NCBI GenBank assembly: GCA_016934055.1
Contig: JAFGTR010000100.1
Span: forward strand, 1 to 43,119
Source: Bacteroidales bacterium
GTDB lineage: Bacteria; Bacteroidota; Bacteroidia; Bacteroidales; UBA10428
Length of the DNA: 43,119 bases
Reading direction: 5' to 3'
Shown here: positions 23,542-32,332 of the stretch, one piece after another
How positions within the stretch are numbered: position 1 is the stretch's first letter
How the letters are laid out: each line of letters begins with the position of its first letter
Program-made: the position numbers and the translations under genes
Notes under the pieces: generated by a model
What the model was told of the DNA's origin: nothing
Seen by the model: only the letters and a program-made list of their open reading frames with translations
Databases searched by the model: none

Positions 23542-25440
23542 ATGGATTCAAAAAGAATCTTTGTTGGTCATATTATTTTCATTTCATTATTCGCACTCTC
23601 TGTCTTTTTATTTTTTCTGCTGTTCATCAGGCCTGAATTCTATTTTTTTGCCCAGCAACCGCCATTCCAGACTAATATTTATTTCATAATGCCATACTTA
23701 TCCTTCCCGGGCGGGATTTCCTACTACCTCTCTCATTTAATAATGCAGTTTTTTACAATCAACTGGCTGGGCTCACTGATCATAACATTCATCCTGCTGA
23801 CGTTGCTCTTTCTCATATCTGGCATTTTTCGCGGATTGAGGAGACCCGGTATGGAATGGATCATCATCTTTTTACCGGTGACCCTGCTGTTGGGGCTTTT
23901 TACCAATTTTTATTTTCCCCTGGTTACGGCGTTAAATATAATTTTTGTTTATGCTGCCCTTTATCTGTCAACCTATTTTTTTAACTCCGGCCACGCCCAC
24001 TGGACTTTGTATTTTCTGTCTGCACCGGTTCTGTATTATACATGTGGCGGAAGTTCACTGATATTATACTCTGCAGGTTTTCTTATCCTTTTATTCTTTC
24101 GTCTTCCCGATTTGAAAAAAGCCATCATTCCTGCTTTCACTGTTATTGCTTTTTGTCTGGCAATGCCTTACCTGTCGTATAAAGTTCTTTTCCATGTTAC
24201 TATGTCAAAGGCTTTTTTTGAGTATTATCCGACAGACAGCCTGTTAATCGTCAATTATAAAAAAGGTGTTTTCTTCTATCTTTTCTTTTACTCTGTACCG
24301 GCACTTCTCCTTCTGAATGAATCTTTGGTAAAATTGCGCAGCAGAAAAAGTATGGCATCAAAGGAAAAGCCCAAAAAGGTCAAAGTACAAAGGTCAAATG
24401 GGCAGTCTGGTCCTTCCTGGATACAGAAAAAATCTATACTGATCGTTTATACGCTTATTACACTCCTGGCCATGGTGCTGGTGAAAGTTAATTATACCCC
24501 TCTGGACAATAAAATTGTGAAAGCCAATTATTATTGCACACAAAAAATGTGGGATGCGGTTTTGGATATTGTCAGATCAGAAAAGGATTATGATGTTAAC
24601 CTTAATTATTTTTATAACAGGGCCATTGACAATACTGACCAATATCTGGATAAGTATTTTGATTATCCGCAATTTATAGGACATGCTGCAACAAACCCGG
24701 AAATAGGAGATTTTGGCTTACTGTACATGTATTGGAGTGATTATTTCTATGACCTTGGTCATATCCCGGAGTCTGAAAGATGGGCGCTCAAAGCATTGGT
24801 TGGCTTTCCCTATTGTCCCCGGATACTCGAACGCCTGGTTAAAATCAACATGGTTCTGGGTAAATACAATGCTGCAGAAAAGCTGCTCGTCATTCTGGAT
24901 GACAACCTCATATCCGGCCGCTTTGTTAAAAAATACACCGCCATGATTGAAGATACATCACTGGTTTATTCAGATGAGGAAATCATGGCTAAAAGGGCTG
25001 AAATGCCGGTTAATATTATCACACCGAAAAATGTGACATTCCGGTATAATGATTTGGTCAACAGGAACAAAAATAACAGAAGGGCATATGAACATATGCA
25101 AATGAATCTTCTGCTGTCTCACGACTTCTGGAATTTTTTTAAGAATCTTCCTGTGGCTGCGGAATATTATAATGAATTGCCGGTTATATTTCAGCAGGCC
25201 CTGATCATTCTGAGAACCAGAAATAATGAGGTTAACATACCTTATGGCGTTGAAAATCAAACGATACAGGCATTCCGGCAATTCTGGAGTATATACGAGG
25301 CAAACTACAGCAATAAGAAGAGAGCAATGAAGCTGTTGAAGTCATACAGGAACACGCTGTATTATTACATTTTGTTTGACAGTCCAAAGGTTACAGGTAT
25401 GTCACTGGGCGATATCGAAGGAGACAGGTATTATCATTGA
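23542..25440 (+). CDS. DUF6057-like polytopic membrane protein
   Basis: A 632-residue protein. The first ~260 residues contain about seven or eight hydrophobic helices, a basic cytoplasmic-type loop follows (about 265-300, RSRKSMASKEKPKKVKVQR), one more helix (about 303-322), and then a ~310-residue soluble domain of paired helices resembling TPR units (YYCTQKMWDAVLDIV, WALKALVGFPYCPRILERLVKINMVLGKYNAAEKLL). The layout and phrases match what I recall of Bacteroidota DUF6057 proteins; no biochemical role is known to me. The basic loop contains a 21-bp heptamer array (24377-24397). The CxxCH lipoprotein gene starts 10 bp after the stop, so the two form an operon and probably a complex at the membrane. 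Confidence 0.75.
   Translation: MDSKRIFVGHIIFISLFALSVFLFFLLFIRPEFYFFAQQPPFQTNIYFIMPYLSFPGGISYYLSHLIMQFFTINWLGSLIITFILLTLLFLISGIFRGLRRPGMEWIIIFLPVTLLLGLFTNFYFPLVTALNIIFVYAALYLSTYFFNSGHAHWTLYFLSAPVLYYTCGGSSLILYSAGFLILLFFRLPDLKKAIIPAFTVIAFCLAMPYLSYKVLFHVTMSKAFFEYYPTDSLLIVNYKKGVFFYLFFYSVPALLLLNESLVKLRSRKSMASKEKPKKVKVQRSNGQSGPSWIQKKSILIVYTLITLLAMVLVKVNYTPLDNKIVKANYYCTQKMWDAVLDIVRSEKDYDVNLNYFYNRAIDNTDQYLDKYFDYPQFIGHAATNPEIGDFGLLYMYWSDYFYDLGHIPESERWALKALVGFPYCPRILERLVKINMVLGKYNAAEKLLVILDDNLISGRFVKKYTAMIEDTSLVYSDEEIMAKRAEMPVNIITPKNVTFRYNDLVNRNKNNRRAYEHMQMNLLLSHDFWNFFKNLPVAAEYYNELPVIFQQALIILRTRNNEVNIPYGVENQTIQAFRQFWSIYEANYSNKKRAMKLLKSYRNTLYYYILFDSPKVTGMSLGDIEGDRYYH
24377..24397. repeat. Intragenic heptamer array AGGTCAA/AGTACAA (3 units)
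   Basis: AGGTCAA, AGTACAA, AGGTCAA in direct succession inside the DUF6057-like coding sequence. Three heptamers equal seven codons, so the frame is kept. It falls in a Lys/Arg-rich loop. Confidence 0.65.
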
Positions 25441-25450
25441 TATTTTGATT

Positions 25451-26956
25451 ATGAACAGGCTGATTGTTTTAATATTACCCCTTATCATGGCATTGTTTTT
25501 CCTGCCGGGATGCAATGCCCCGGTAAAGAATTATACCGAGGAGGAAAGACTGCCCGCGATTTTCCCTGATTACACATCAGTAGTCATACCATCCAATATT
25601 GCCCCTTTGAATTTTGAAATTAAGGAAAAAGGCAGTGCATTCCTTGTTCAGATTTATTCGGAAAGAGGGGAAACAATTTCTTTTAAACAATCATCTCCTG
25701 AGATCAGAATTCCTGTTAAGAAATGGCATAAACTTATAAATGCCAATAAAGGCCATAGTTTAAAGATTGATATTTATGTAAAACAGGGTAAATGGGTTAA
25801 GTATGACGTAATCGCAAATGTCATTGCTTCCGATCCGATAGACAGTTATTTGGTGTATCGTAGCATTGGCATTACCCAAACTTATTATAACAAACTGGGC
25901 ATTTACCAGCGCTGCCTCGAAAATTTTAACACTAAAGCCATTTTCGAAAACACTTCAGTTGAGAAAAAGACCTGTATGAACTGTCATTCTTTTTGTAATA
26001 ACAGTTCCGGTAAAATGTCAATGCATGTGCGCAGGTTTGATGGAGGGACCGTAATATACAACAAGGGGGAGCTCAGGAAATATGACACCAAAACAAAATA
26101 TGCCTTATCTCCCGCAACTTACACATCATGGCATCCCGGTGGAGAGTTGATTGCATACTCCGTCAACCGTATCATGGTAAACCATACATCCTTCAATTCT
26201 AAGATGGTTGAAGTATGGGACAATGCTTCTGACCTGATGGTATTTGATATAAACAACAATAGCATAACAACTTCCCCTAAGATTGCCACCTCCGGCAGGG
26301 AGAACCTGCCCTGTTGGTCACCTGATGGTAAATGGCTGTATTATATTGCAGCTCCGGAAAGCAGGGATGACACAGCTGATTTTTATTATGACAGGTACAG
26401 CCTTGTGAGGATTGCCTTTGATGGTCAGAACATGACATGGGGCAATGTGGATACGGTTCTATCTGCTATGGAAACAGGATTAAGCATAACCCACCCTGCG
26501 GTTTCGCCTGACGGGCGATATGTTTTGTTTTGCATGATCGACCACGGCTATTTCTCAATTTTTGACAGGAACAGCGACCTGTATTTACTGGATTTGGAGA
26601 CCGGAAACTATCAAAGGGCTGATGTCATTAACAGTTCGTCGACAGACAGCTGGCATGCCTGGTCGAAAAATGGCAGATGGGTTGTGTTCATCAGCAAACG
26701 GATGGATGATCTGTGTTCACGCCCTTATTTTGCTTACTTCGACCAGGAAGGCCATTTCCATAAGCCTTTCGTTTTACCCCAGGAAGATCCCGGTTTTTAT
26801 CCGGCGGACATCTGGAATTTCAACCTGCCCGTGTTGGTTGACGGGAAGGTGGAGTTTGGCAGGAACAGGTTCAGGGATTTTCTTTCCGTGGAGGCAGAAA
26901 AATCTGAATTCAAAGGCCCGCCTGATGCCATCTCCGGCGCTACCAGTAATCAGTAA
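25451..26956 (+). CDS. PD40/TolB-like propeller lipoprotein with one CxxCH motif
   Basis: A 501-residue lipoprotein starting at MNRLIVLILPLIMALFFLPGC (lipobox LPGC, Cys21); an in-frame Met 25 codons earlier lies inside the previous gene and is rejected. An N-terminal ~150-residue domain is followed by CMNCH (175-179), the c-type haem attachment signature, in a Cys/Met-rich segment (CMNCHSFCNNSSGKMSM) with Met189/Met191 as possible distal ligands. From ~200 on it has WD/PD40-like propeller blades: YTSWHPGGELIAYS, LPCWSPDGKWLYYI, HPAVSPDGRYVLF, SWHAWSKNGRWVVF. Related Bacteroidota proteins are, as I recall, annotated as TolB-like or cytochrome c biogenesis proteins. Coupled to the DUF6057-like gene upstream. 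Haem binding is a prediction from the motif only. Confidence 0.8.
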   Translation: MNRLIVLILPLIMALFFLPGCNAPVKNYTEEERLPAIFPDYTSVVIPSNIAPLNFEIKEKGSAFLVQIYSERGETISFKQSSPEIRIPVKKWHKLINANKGHSLKIDIYVKQGKWVKYDVIANVIASDPIDSYLVYRSIGITQTYYNKLGIYQRCLENFNTKAIFENTSVEKKTCMNCHSFCNNSSGKMSMHVRRFDGGTVIYNKGELRKYDTKTKYALSPATYTSWHPGGELIAYSVNRIMVNHTSFNSKMVEVWDNASDLMVFDINNNSITTSPKIATSGRENLPCWSPDGKWLYYIAAPESRDDTADFYYDRYSLVRIAFDGQNMTWGNVDTVLSAMETGLSITHPAVSPDGRYVLFCMIDHGYFSIFDRNSDLYLLDLETGNYQRADVINSSSTDSWHAWSKNGRWVVFISKRMDDLCSRPYFAYFDQEGHFHKPFVLPQEDPGFYPADIWNFNLPVLVDGKVEFGRNRFRDFLSVEAEKSEFKGPPDAISGATSNQ

Positions 26957-27037
26957 ATTGTTTTCTTGTCGCCAATTATAATAAATCAGTATTTTTATAC
27001 CTGATGCCGGCCGATTTGTATTTGGATTTAATAAGCT

Positions 27038-27183
27038 AATAAGGTTGATATTGCGCTTGTTCCCTCTTCTACTAAGGTTATTGAGATGACGAATAAGGTT
27101 TATTATAGTATTTGTAAACCTTATTTTTACTTTCAACCTTAGTAGAATGATTATGAAGCAGAATGGTACCTTATTACCTTATT
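27038..27183. repeat. Iterated AATAAGGT(T) motif with nested inverted repeats
   Basis: Outer arms TTCTACTAAGGTT (27067-27079) and AACCTTAGTAGAA (27135-27147) are perfect 13-bp complements. Inner arms AATAAGGTTTA (27092-27102) and TAAACCTTATT (27115-27125) are perfect over 11 bp. Additional AATAAGGTT occurs at 27038-27046, and ACCTTATT twice in tandem at 27168-27183. A transcript would fold into one long two-part hairpin. Position: spacer between the CxxCH lipoprotein gene and the DUF218 gene. Could be terminator, regulator-binding region or mobile repeat. Confidence 0.7.
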
Positions 27184-27216
27184 CCATGAAATAAGCAACT
27201 TATAAACGGAATCATC

Positions 27217-27945
27217 ATGAAAAGAAACAGCCTTTTTTTATTGCAGACATTAAAATGGATCATAAAAATCCTTCGGGGTTTAATTTTCGGTTTGGGCTGC
27301 ATCACACTATGCGGCATCCTCCTTGCCCTGACTGACATTCCTTATTATGCGTATTACCGGCTGGGGACAGTGAATGCTGAAATAACCCAAAAGCCCGATT
27401 ATATTGTCATGTTGGGCAGCATGGGCATACCCAGCCCCGATGACCTCATGCGTGTTTACTATACAGCCGGTGCATGGAAAGAGGTCCCTGATGCCGTTGT
27501 TATTATTGCCTTTCCCGCAGATACTGCCCTTCATGAGGATTCTCCGGAATTGCTGATGGCTGATGAACTGAAGATGCGGGGCGTTGACAGCACGAAGATA
27601 ATATTTGAGCGCTATGGTTACAGTACCCGCACCCAGGCGTTGAATATACTTGACATGCTGGGGAAAGAGAATGCTCCCGACATTACCATGAGGATCATCA
27701 CATCCCCCGAGCATATGTACAGGGCTATCAGGGCCTTCAGGAAAGTCGGCTTTTCACAGGCGGGCGGAACCCCGACTTTTGAGAAGGTGATAGCTGAGGA
27801 AAAGCTGATGAAAGGCGTTAATAAGAAGACAGAAAAAACAGGGCTCACACTTCGATACAGGATATGGAGCTACATGATCTACGAGATCACCGTGGTAAGG
27901 GAGTTTATGGCCATAGCTTATTATAAGATCAGGGGGTGGATCTGA
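27217..27945 (+). CDS. DUF218 (YdcF/ElyC/SanA-like) membrane-anchored protein
   Basis: A 242-residue protein with one N-terminal membrane helix (about 18-38, ILRGLIFGLGCITLCGILLALTD shortened) and a DUF218 domain (about 60-200). The family marks are PDYIVMLGS, the ERYGYSTRTQALNIL block (equivalent to ExxSxNTxENA) and IITSPEHMYRAIRAFRKVGF (equivalent to VTSxxHxxRA). E. coli relatives take part in envelope polysaccharide or peptidoglycan barrier functions. The usual glycine-rich VLGGG is reduced to MLGSM, so the ligand site may differ. It stands alone after the nested hairpins. Confidence 0.85.
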   Translation: MKRNSLFLLQTLKWIIKILRGLIFGLGCITLCGILLALTDIPYYAYYRLGTVNAEITQKPDYIVMLGSMGIPSPDDLMRVYYTAGAWKEVPDAVVIIAFPADTALHEDSPELLMADELKMRGVDSTKIIFERYGYSTRTQALNILDMLGKENAPDITMRIITSPEHMYRAIRAFRKVGFSQAGGTPTFEKVIAEEKLMKGVNKKTEKTGLTLRYRIWSYMIYEITVVREFMAIAYYKIRGWI

Positions 27946-27949
27946 TTAT

Positions 27950-28019
27950 AGAACCCAGAACCAGGAACCAAGAATAAAGATCAAAGATTAAAGATCAAAG
28001 AAGGAAGATTAAAGAACCG
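27950..28019. repeat. Heptamer tandem array AGANNAA/AGAACCN (10 units)
   Basis: Ten successive 7-bp units without indels: AGAACCC, AGAACCA, GGAACCA, AGAATAA, AGATCAA, AGATTAA, AGATCAA, AGAAGGA, AGATTAA, AGAACCG. It starts 4 bp after the DUF218 stop codon. The same units occur at 43080-43119. Confidence 0.9.
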
Positions 28020-28425
28020 GGCAATAAGATTGAAAGTGATAGATTGACAATCTGATACTCATCTGGGACATTGCAGAATCATTTCACATCTTTGGGCTTT
28101 TATTGGAAGAATTGGTGTAACTTGATAACTGATTTTAAATACAGTGATATGCTGATGATTTTTGTTGTATCATGGCCCATGAAGGCAGGTTTCATCAGGT
28201 TCTGGCTTATCAATCATGCATAGGATCATCAGTGAATATGACGGGTCTGTAAAACGCAAATCACAATTGCACGTCTAAACAGAATTTATTATTAACTTAA
28301 TCTACTTAAATCAAAAATCGGAATTCCTGGTTCTGATGTCGTATTATAAATTTTAACCGGCACCTGGATTTATCCGGCAGAAATATTGTCTTATATTATT
28401 CTCATCAAATAATTATATCCTGCTT
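28020..28425. other. Spacer before the serine hydrolase, nothing recognised
   Basis: About 400 bp of AT-rich sequence without a credible gene, hairpin or repeat beyond a faint continuation of the heptamer pattern to about 28050. Confidence 0.5.
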
Positions 28426-30861
28426 ATGAAAACAATAACACATTTTAAATTCATAGTCATTTTTTTTGTTTTTTTATTCAGCCTTCTTGCCGAACCTGTT
28501 ATTCATGCTCAGAAACCAACACAGGTAAAGGGATATGGCAACGCAATTTACAATGGCCTTAACGACAATGTTTTTTTTACCCGCTGGATGGTTCTGGGTC
28601 CCCTGCCTGTTAAATATAAGGGAGAGGCATCACCTGATCAGGAAATATTGAAAAAAGCATTCGACAAAGACGTTATTACTTCAGTTTCCGTTGATAAAAA
28701 TAAGGCCATCAATCCCGTTGATTATGCAGGGAATATATTCGAATGGCGATATGTTGAAACAAAAGAAGATGTTGTTCAACTGAATAAAATACTGGGTGAT
28801 ACCAACTTTGTTATTTGTTACGCCCTGGCCGAAATTGTCATGGACGAACCCGGAAAGATATTAGCCGGACTGGGCAGTGATGACGGTGTGAAAGTATGGC
28901 TTAACGGAAAGGAAGTACACCGGAATTATATCGACAGGGCTGTATCCGTTGATGATGATATTTTTGAAATATCACTGAATGAGGGGAGCAATCAGTTGTT
29001 GATAAAAATACTCAATGCCAGAGAAGACTATGGTTTTTCATTTCGCCCCATCAGTGGCATGGTTGTTTCCGATCTTCTGTTAAGATCAGTTGAAACGGGC
29101 GATTTTGATAATGTTAAAACGCTGGTCAATTATGCTCCCGATTACGGCAAAACGAATGAGACCGGACTGAATGCATGGCAACTGGCCACTGTGAAGGGTC
29201 GTGCTGATATTGTAAAGTTCCTTGAAGAGCATGGTGCTGTGAAATCGGCTGATTTTCCTTCATTGGAGAGTTATATTGATGGATTGTTATCATCTGTTGC
29301 CAAAAAGGAAAAAGCTCCCGGAGCAGCCGTGCTGGTTTCCAAAGGTGGTGAGATACTGCATAAGAAGGGCTATGGACTGGCTGATATCGGGTATGGAATT
29401 CCGGTAAGTCCGGTTACGAAGTTCAGGATCGGTTCCATTACCAAGCAGTTTATCGCAGCGGCCATACTGAAACTGCAGGAAGAAGGTAAGATCAGCATCA
29501 CCGATAAGCTTTCCAAATTCATCCCTGATTTTCCGCGGGGGGATGAGGTGACCATTCATCACCTGCTGACTCATACCTCCGGAATACGCAGTTATACCAA
29601 CGAACCGGACTTTCTTGAGACAGTGACTGTCTATGCCACAAATCAAAAAATGATTGATTCCATTAAGGCAGACGATTTCGACTTTAGTCCGGGTGAAGAC
29701 TTCGAATACAACAACTCCGGATTTTTCATTCTGGGCTATATTATCGGGAAGGTCACGGACAAATTATACGGGATATATCTGAAAGAAACATTTTTTGATC
29801 CCCTGGGCATGAAAAATACCGGTGTGCACACGTCAAGGCTGATCATTGAAAATGAAGCAACCGGGTATGTCATCAACAACGACAAATTTGAGAAATCCCT
29901 GAACTGGGATATGTCAAGAGCAGGGGGCGCCGGATCACTCTATTCGACGGTTGAGGACCTGTATATATGGAATGAAGCCGTCTTTAATGGTAAGGTGTTG
30001 AGTGATGAGAGTCTTAAGGCAGCCTTTACCTCTGTAACGCTCAATAACGGTAAAAAGCCGGTTGATATGGACTATGGCTATGGATGGGCTTTCTGGAACA
30101 ACCGCGATATCAGGTTCATTGGCCATAGCGGGGGATTGCATGGTTTTCTGAGTCAGCTTTTACGTCAACCCGAAGAAAAGCTCACGGTTGTGGTATTGAC
30201 AAATTGCACACCGGCACAGGATGGCAAAACCCCCGGGATGCTGGCTGATGCCATCTCTGAATATGCATTGTGGCAAAAGATGGGTAAACAGATATCATAC
30301 GTAACAGATACAACATTATCAGGTGAAGACCTGAAGGAATATGAAGGGCGTTATGACTACGGGAATGCTGCTGTCCTCACTGTTGTCTGTGAAGAAAACA
30401 AATTGTTTGCACAGATGACCGGCCAGCCGCGATTTGAGATCTTCCCCAGGGGGAATGACGAATTCTACTGGAAGGTGGTGGAAGCCAGAATAGCATTCCT
30501 CAGAAACGATGACGGCATTATTACAGGCGCTGTTCATTACCAGGGAGGGCGGGAGATACAGGTTAAGAAACTGCCTGATATAAAAACGGTTTTTGTAGAT
30601 CAGGCAGTTTTAGAGAAGTATGCCGGCGATTACGAATATCAGCAGGGTGTGATCATATCCATCACAGCCGGGGAAGGTAAGTTATATGCACAACCTGGCG
30701 GCCAGAACAGATTAGAATTATACCCGATTTCGGAAACCGAATTTTTTGCCAAAGAACTGAATGCAAGTTTGAAGTTTATCGCCGTGGAAAGCGGTGATTT
30801 TGAAATTCTTATAAGGGTGGGAGAGGATGAGAGGACGATTAGGCGGGTGAAGGTGGAGTGA
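28426..30861 (+). CDS. Exported serine hydrolase (class C beta-lactamase-like) with ankyrin repeats
   Basis: An 811-residue multidomain protein. Signal peptide 1-29 (ends VIHAQ). Residues ~40-215 are a beta-rich domain with LGSDDGVKVWLNGKEVHRN, as in PA14-like/carbohydrate-binding modules. Two ankyrin-type units follow (~218-275). The serine beta-lactamase/DD-peptidase domain spans ~283-620 with Ser337-x-x-Lys340 (SITK), Tyr428-x-Asn430 (YNN) and HSGG (567-570), the last replacing the KTG triad as is usual in class C-like esterases. Two C-terminal ~75-residue repeats (YEGRYDYGN... and YAGDYEYQQG...) resemble DUF3471. All catalytic residues are present. It would cleave an ester or peptide in the periplasm; a beta-lactamase role is unlikely. 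Monocistronic. Confidence 0.9.
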   Translation: MKTITHFKFIVIFFVFLFSLLAEPVIHAQKPTQVKGYGNAIYNGLNDNVFFTRWMVLGPLPVKYKGEASPDQEILKKAFDKDVITSVSVDKNKAINPVDYAGNIFEWRYVETKEDVVQLNKILGDTNFVICYALAEIVMDEPGKILAGLGSDDGVKVWLNGKEVHRNYIDRAVSVDDDIFEISLNEGSNQLLIKILNAREDYGFSFRPISGMVVSDLLLRSVETGDFDNVKTLVNYAPDYGKTNETGLNAWQLATVKGRADIVKFLEEHGAVKSADFPSLESYIDGLLSSVAKKEKAPGAAVLVSKGGEILHKKGYGLADIGYGIPVSPVTKFRIGSITKQFIAAAILKLQEEGKISITDKLSKFIPDFPRGDEVTIHHLLTHTSGIRSYTNEPDFLETVTVYATNQKMIDSIKADDFDFSPGEDFEYNNSGFFILGYIIGKVTDKLYGIYLKETFFDPLGMKNTGVHTSRLIIENEATGYVINNDKFEKSLNWDMSRAGGAGSLYSTVEDLYIWNEAVFNGKVLSDESLKAAFTSVTLNNGKKPVDMDYGYGWAFWNNRDIRFIGHSGGLHGFLSQLLRQPEEKLTVVVLTNCTPAQDGKTPGMLADAISEYALWQKMGKQISYVTDTTLSGEDLKEYEGRYDYGNAAVLTVVCEENKLFAQMTGQPRFEIFPRGNDEFYWKVVEARIAFLRNDDGIITGAVHYQGGREIQVKKLPDIKTVFVDQAVLEKYAGDYEYQQGVIISITAGEGKLYAQPGGQNRLELYPISETEFFAKELNASLKFIAVESGDFEILIRVGEDERTIRRVKVE

Positions 30862-30907
30862 TTGAATATTGTTGTAGTTGTTGTGTTGTTCATGCATTAA
30901 AATCCCC

Positions 30908-31504
30908 TTATTCCCCCACCAACACCATAAACTCGTAAGCATCCATTCCAAGTTCTGTTGCCAGAGATACAGGTGTATCCGTGAGTGCGGTTGTCCCAGG
31001 GGGCGGGACAATTTCGCCGTCAACCTGTGTATACCAGTCGGTGTTATAAATCCACGGATTATCCCATGCCGTATGATTGGCCACCCAGTCGATGATCACG
31101 GCCATCTCCCGCTCATGGGCTTCTTCAACCAGATCTCTCAGATCATCCAGGGTTCCGAATTCAGGATTCACTTTTTCATAATCCATGACACAGTATGGGG
31201 AGTTCACTGAATTCAATTCCCCTACAGGATGTATGGGCATCAGCCAGATAACATTGATCCCCAGGGCCTGAATGGAATCAATGCGGTTGATGATACCCTG
31301 AATATCTCCAGTCGGGCTGTATGCCCTGAGGTTGATCTCATACATTATGATCTCATTGGTTTCAGGGACACCGTCATAAGGAATGCCATATTGCACAGGA
31401 TCAGCATCGGGAGAACCACCGTTGATTGGAGGATTATTATCACCTTCTTTCTTACAGGACGCAAGGATGAGCAGAAAAAGGAATAAGGTGTACCTGTATT
31501 TCAT
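30908..31504 (-). pseudogene. Collapsed alpha-amylase (GH13) lipoprotein, middle deleted
   Basis: 198 residues in an open frame. Lipoprotein signal (LFLFLLILASC, Cys17), then the start of a GH13 barrel: IIMYEINLRAYSPTGDIQGI, LGINVIWLMPIHPVGE, SPYCVMDYEKVNPEFGT and conserved region I as DWVANH (139-144). The text then jumps at about residue 170 (GEIVPPPG) to TDTPVSLATELGMDAYEFMVLV, which resembles the last beta-strand region of GH13 enzymes. Regions II-IV with the nucleophile Asp, acid Glu and second Asp are absent, along with ~250-300 residues, so it cannot be an active glycosidase. The junction is near 30990 and in frame. Convergent with the serine hydrolase gene. Alternative: an assembly deletion. 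Confidence 0.75.
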
Positions 31505-31623
31505 TGTTATATTAGTTAATAAGCTTGATTACAAACATTTTGATACAGACTCAAAAATAGATGAAATAAATTTAACATGATACTGGTCGGATTTTTGTAT
31601 ATTAATCCCGCTGTAAACTTATG

Positions 31624-31734
31624 AATTTAATATCAATGTCGTTTAGTTAAGACCGTATTATATCCCTCTTCCGGAGAGGGTGCAGGGAGAGGACAAAAAT
31701 AATCCTTAACTTAACGACGACATTGAATTAAATC
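31624..31734. mobile_element. MITE-like element with ~28-bp imperfect terminal inverted repeats
   Basis: Left arm 31624-31651 (AATTTAATATCAATGTCGTT.. TTAAG) and right arm 31705-31734 (CTTAACTTAACGACGACATT..) are imperfect complements with small gaps. The interior carries CCCTCTTCCGGAGAGGG (31664-31680), a second hairpin. The right arm ends 8 bp before the start of the next gene, so it probably supplies or alters that gene's leader. Confidence 0.65.
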
Positions 31735-31742
31735 TTTTTAAT

Positions 31743-32288
31743 ATGTTTAAAGTCGGCGCATTCATTATTCTGAGTATCCCTGTTATATATATCTCATGGA
31801 GATCGTTATTCAATGTCCGCCATCACGGTTTTTACCGTTTCCTGGCCTGGGAATGTATCCTGTGGCTGGCTGTGAGCAATATCCGCTACTGGTTTGACGA
31901 TCCTTTCAGCCTCACGCAGATCATTTCTTGGGTCTGCCTGGTTTATTGCCTCTATCCGGTAATCGCAGGCTTCATAGAAATAAAGAAAACGGGGAAGGCT
32001 GATACACCACGTGACAACTCATTGCATGCCTTTGAAAAAACAAGAGATCTGGTGGAAACAGGCATCTTCAGGTATATCCGCCACCCCCTTTACAGTTCAC
32101 TGTTGTTTCTTACATGGGGAATACTTTTTAAGCATGTCACCTTTCCGTTATTCGTTGTTGCTTTACTTTCTACTGGTTTTCTTTTTACAACGGCGTTGAT
32201 AGAGGAAAGGGAAAACATAACCTATTTCGGAGAGAAATACAGCGAGTACATGGGACGAACAAAGATGTTTGTGCCGTGGATTGTATAG
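31743..32288 (+). CDS. Isoprenylcysteine carboxyl methyltransferase-like membrane protein
   Basis: A 181-residue protein with five or so membrane helices. The C-terminal half has the ICMT/PEMT/NnrU-type signature GIFRYIRHPLYSSLLFLTWG (about 111-130) and the following EERENITYFGEKYSEYMGRTKMFVPW (about 153-178), which forms the S-adenosylmethionine site in this superfamily. The methyl acceptor in bacteria is mostly unknown and may be a lipid. The gene sits directly behind a MITE-like element and its stop codon overlaps the first unit of a heptamer array. Confidence 0.85.
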   Translation: MFKVGAFIILSIPVIYISWRSLFNVRHHGFYRFLAWECILWLAVSNIRYWFDDPFSLTQIISWVCLVYCLYPVIAGFIEIKKTGKADTPRDNSLHAFEKTRDLVETGIFRYIRHPLYSSLLFLTWGILFKHVTFPLFVVALLSTGFLFTTALIEERENITYFGEKYSEYMGRTKMFVPWIV

Positions 32289-32314
32289 AGCCAAGAATCA
32301 AGAGCCAAGAGTCA
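32287..32314. repeat. Heptamer tandem array AGAGCCA/AGAATCA (4 units)
   Basis: AGAGCCA, AGAATCA, AGAGCCA, AGAGTCA, followed by a decayed GGAAAAA. The first unit overlaps the methyltransferase stop codon. Confidence 0.75.
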
Positions 32315-32332
32315 GGAAAAAAGCGTATTAGA

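Noticed and set aside
31229..31486. 85-codon plus-strand frame opposite the amylase remnant
   Set aside because: Antisense to clear GH13 motifs.
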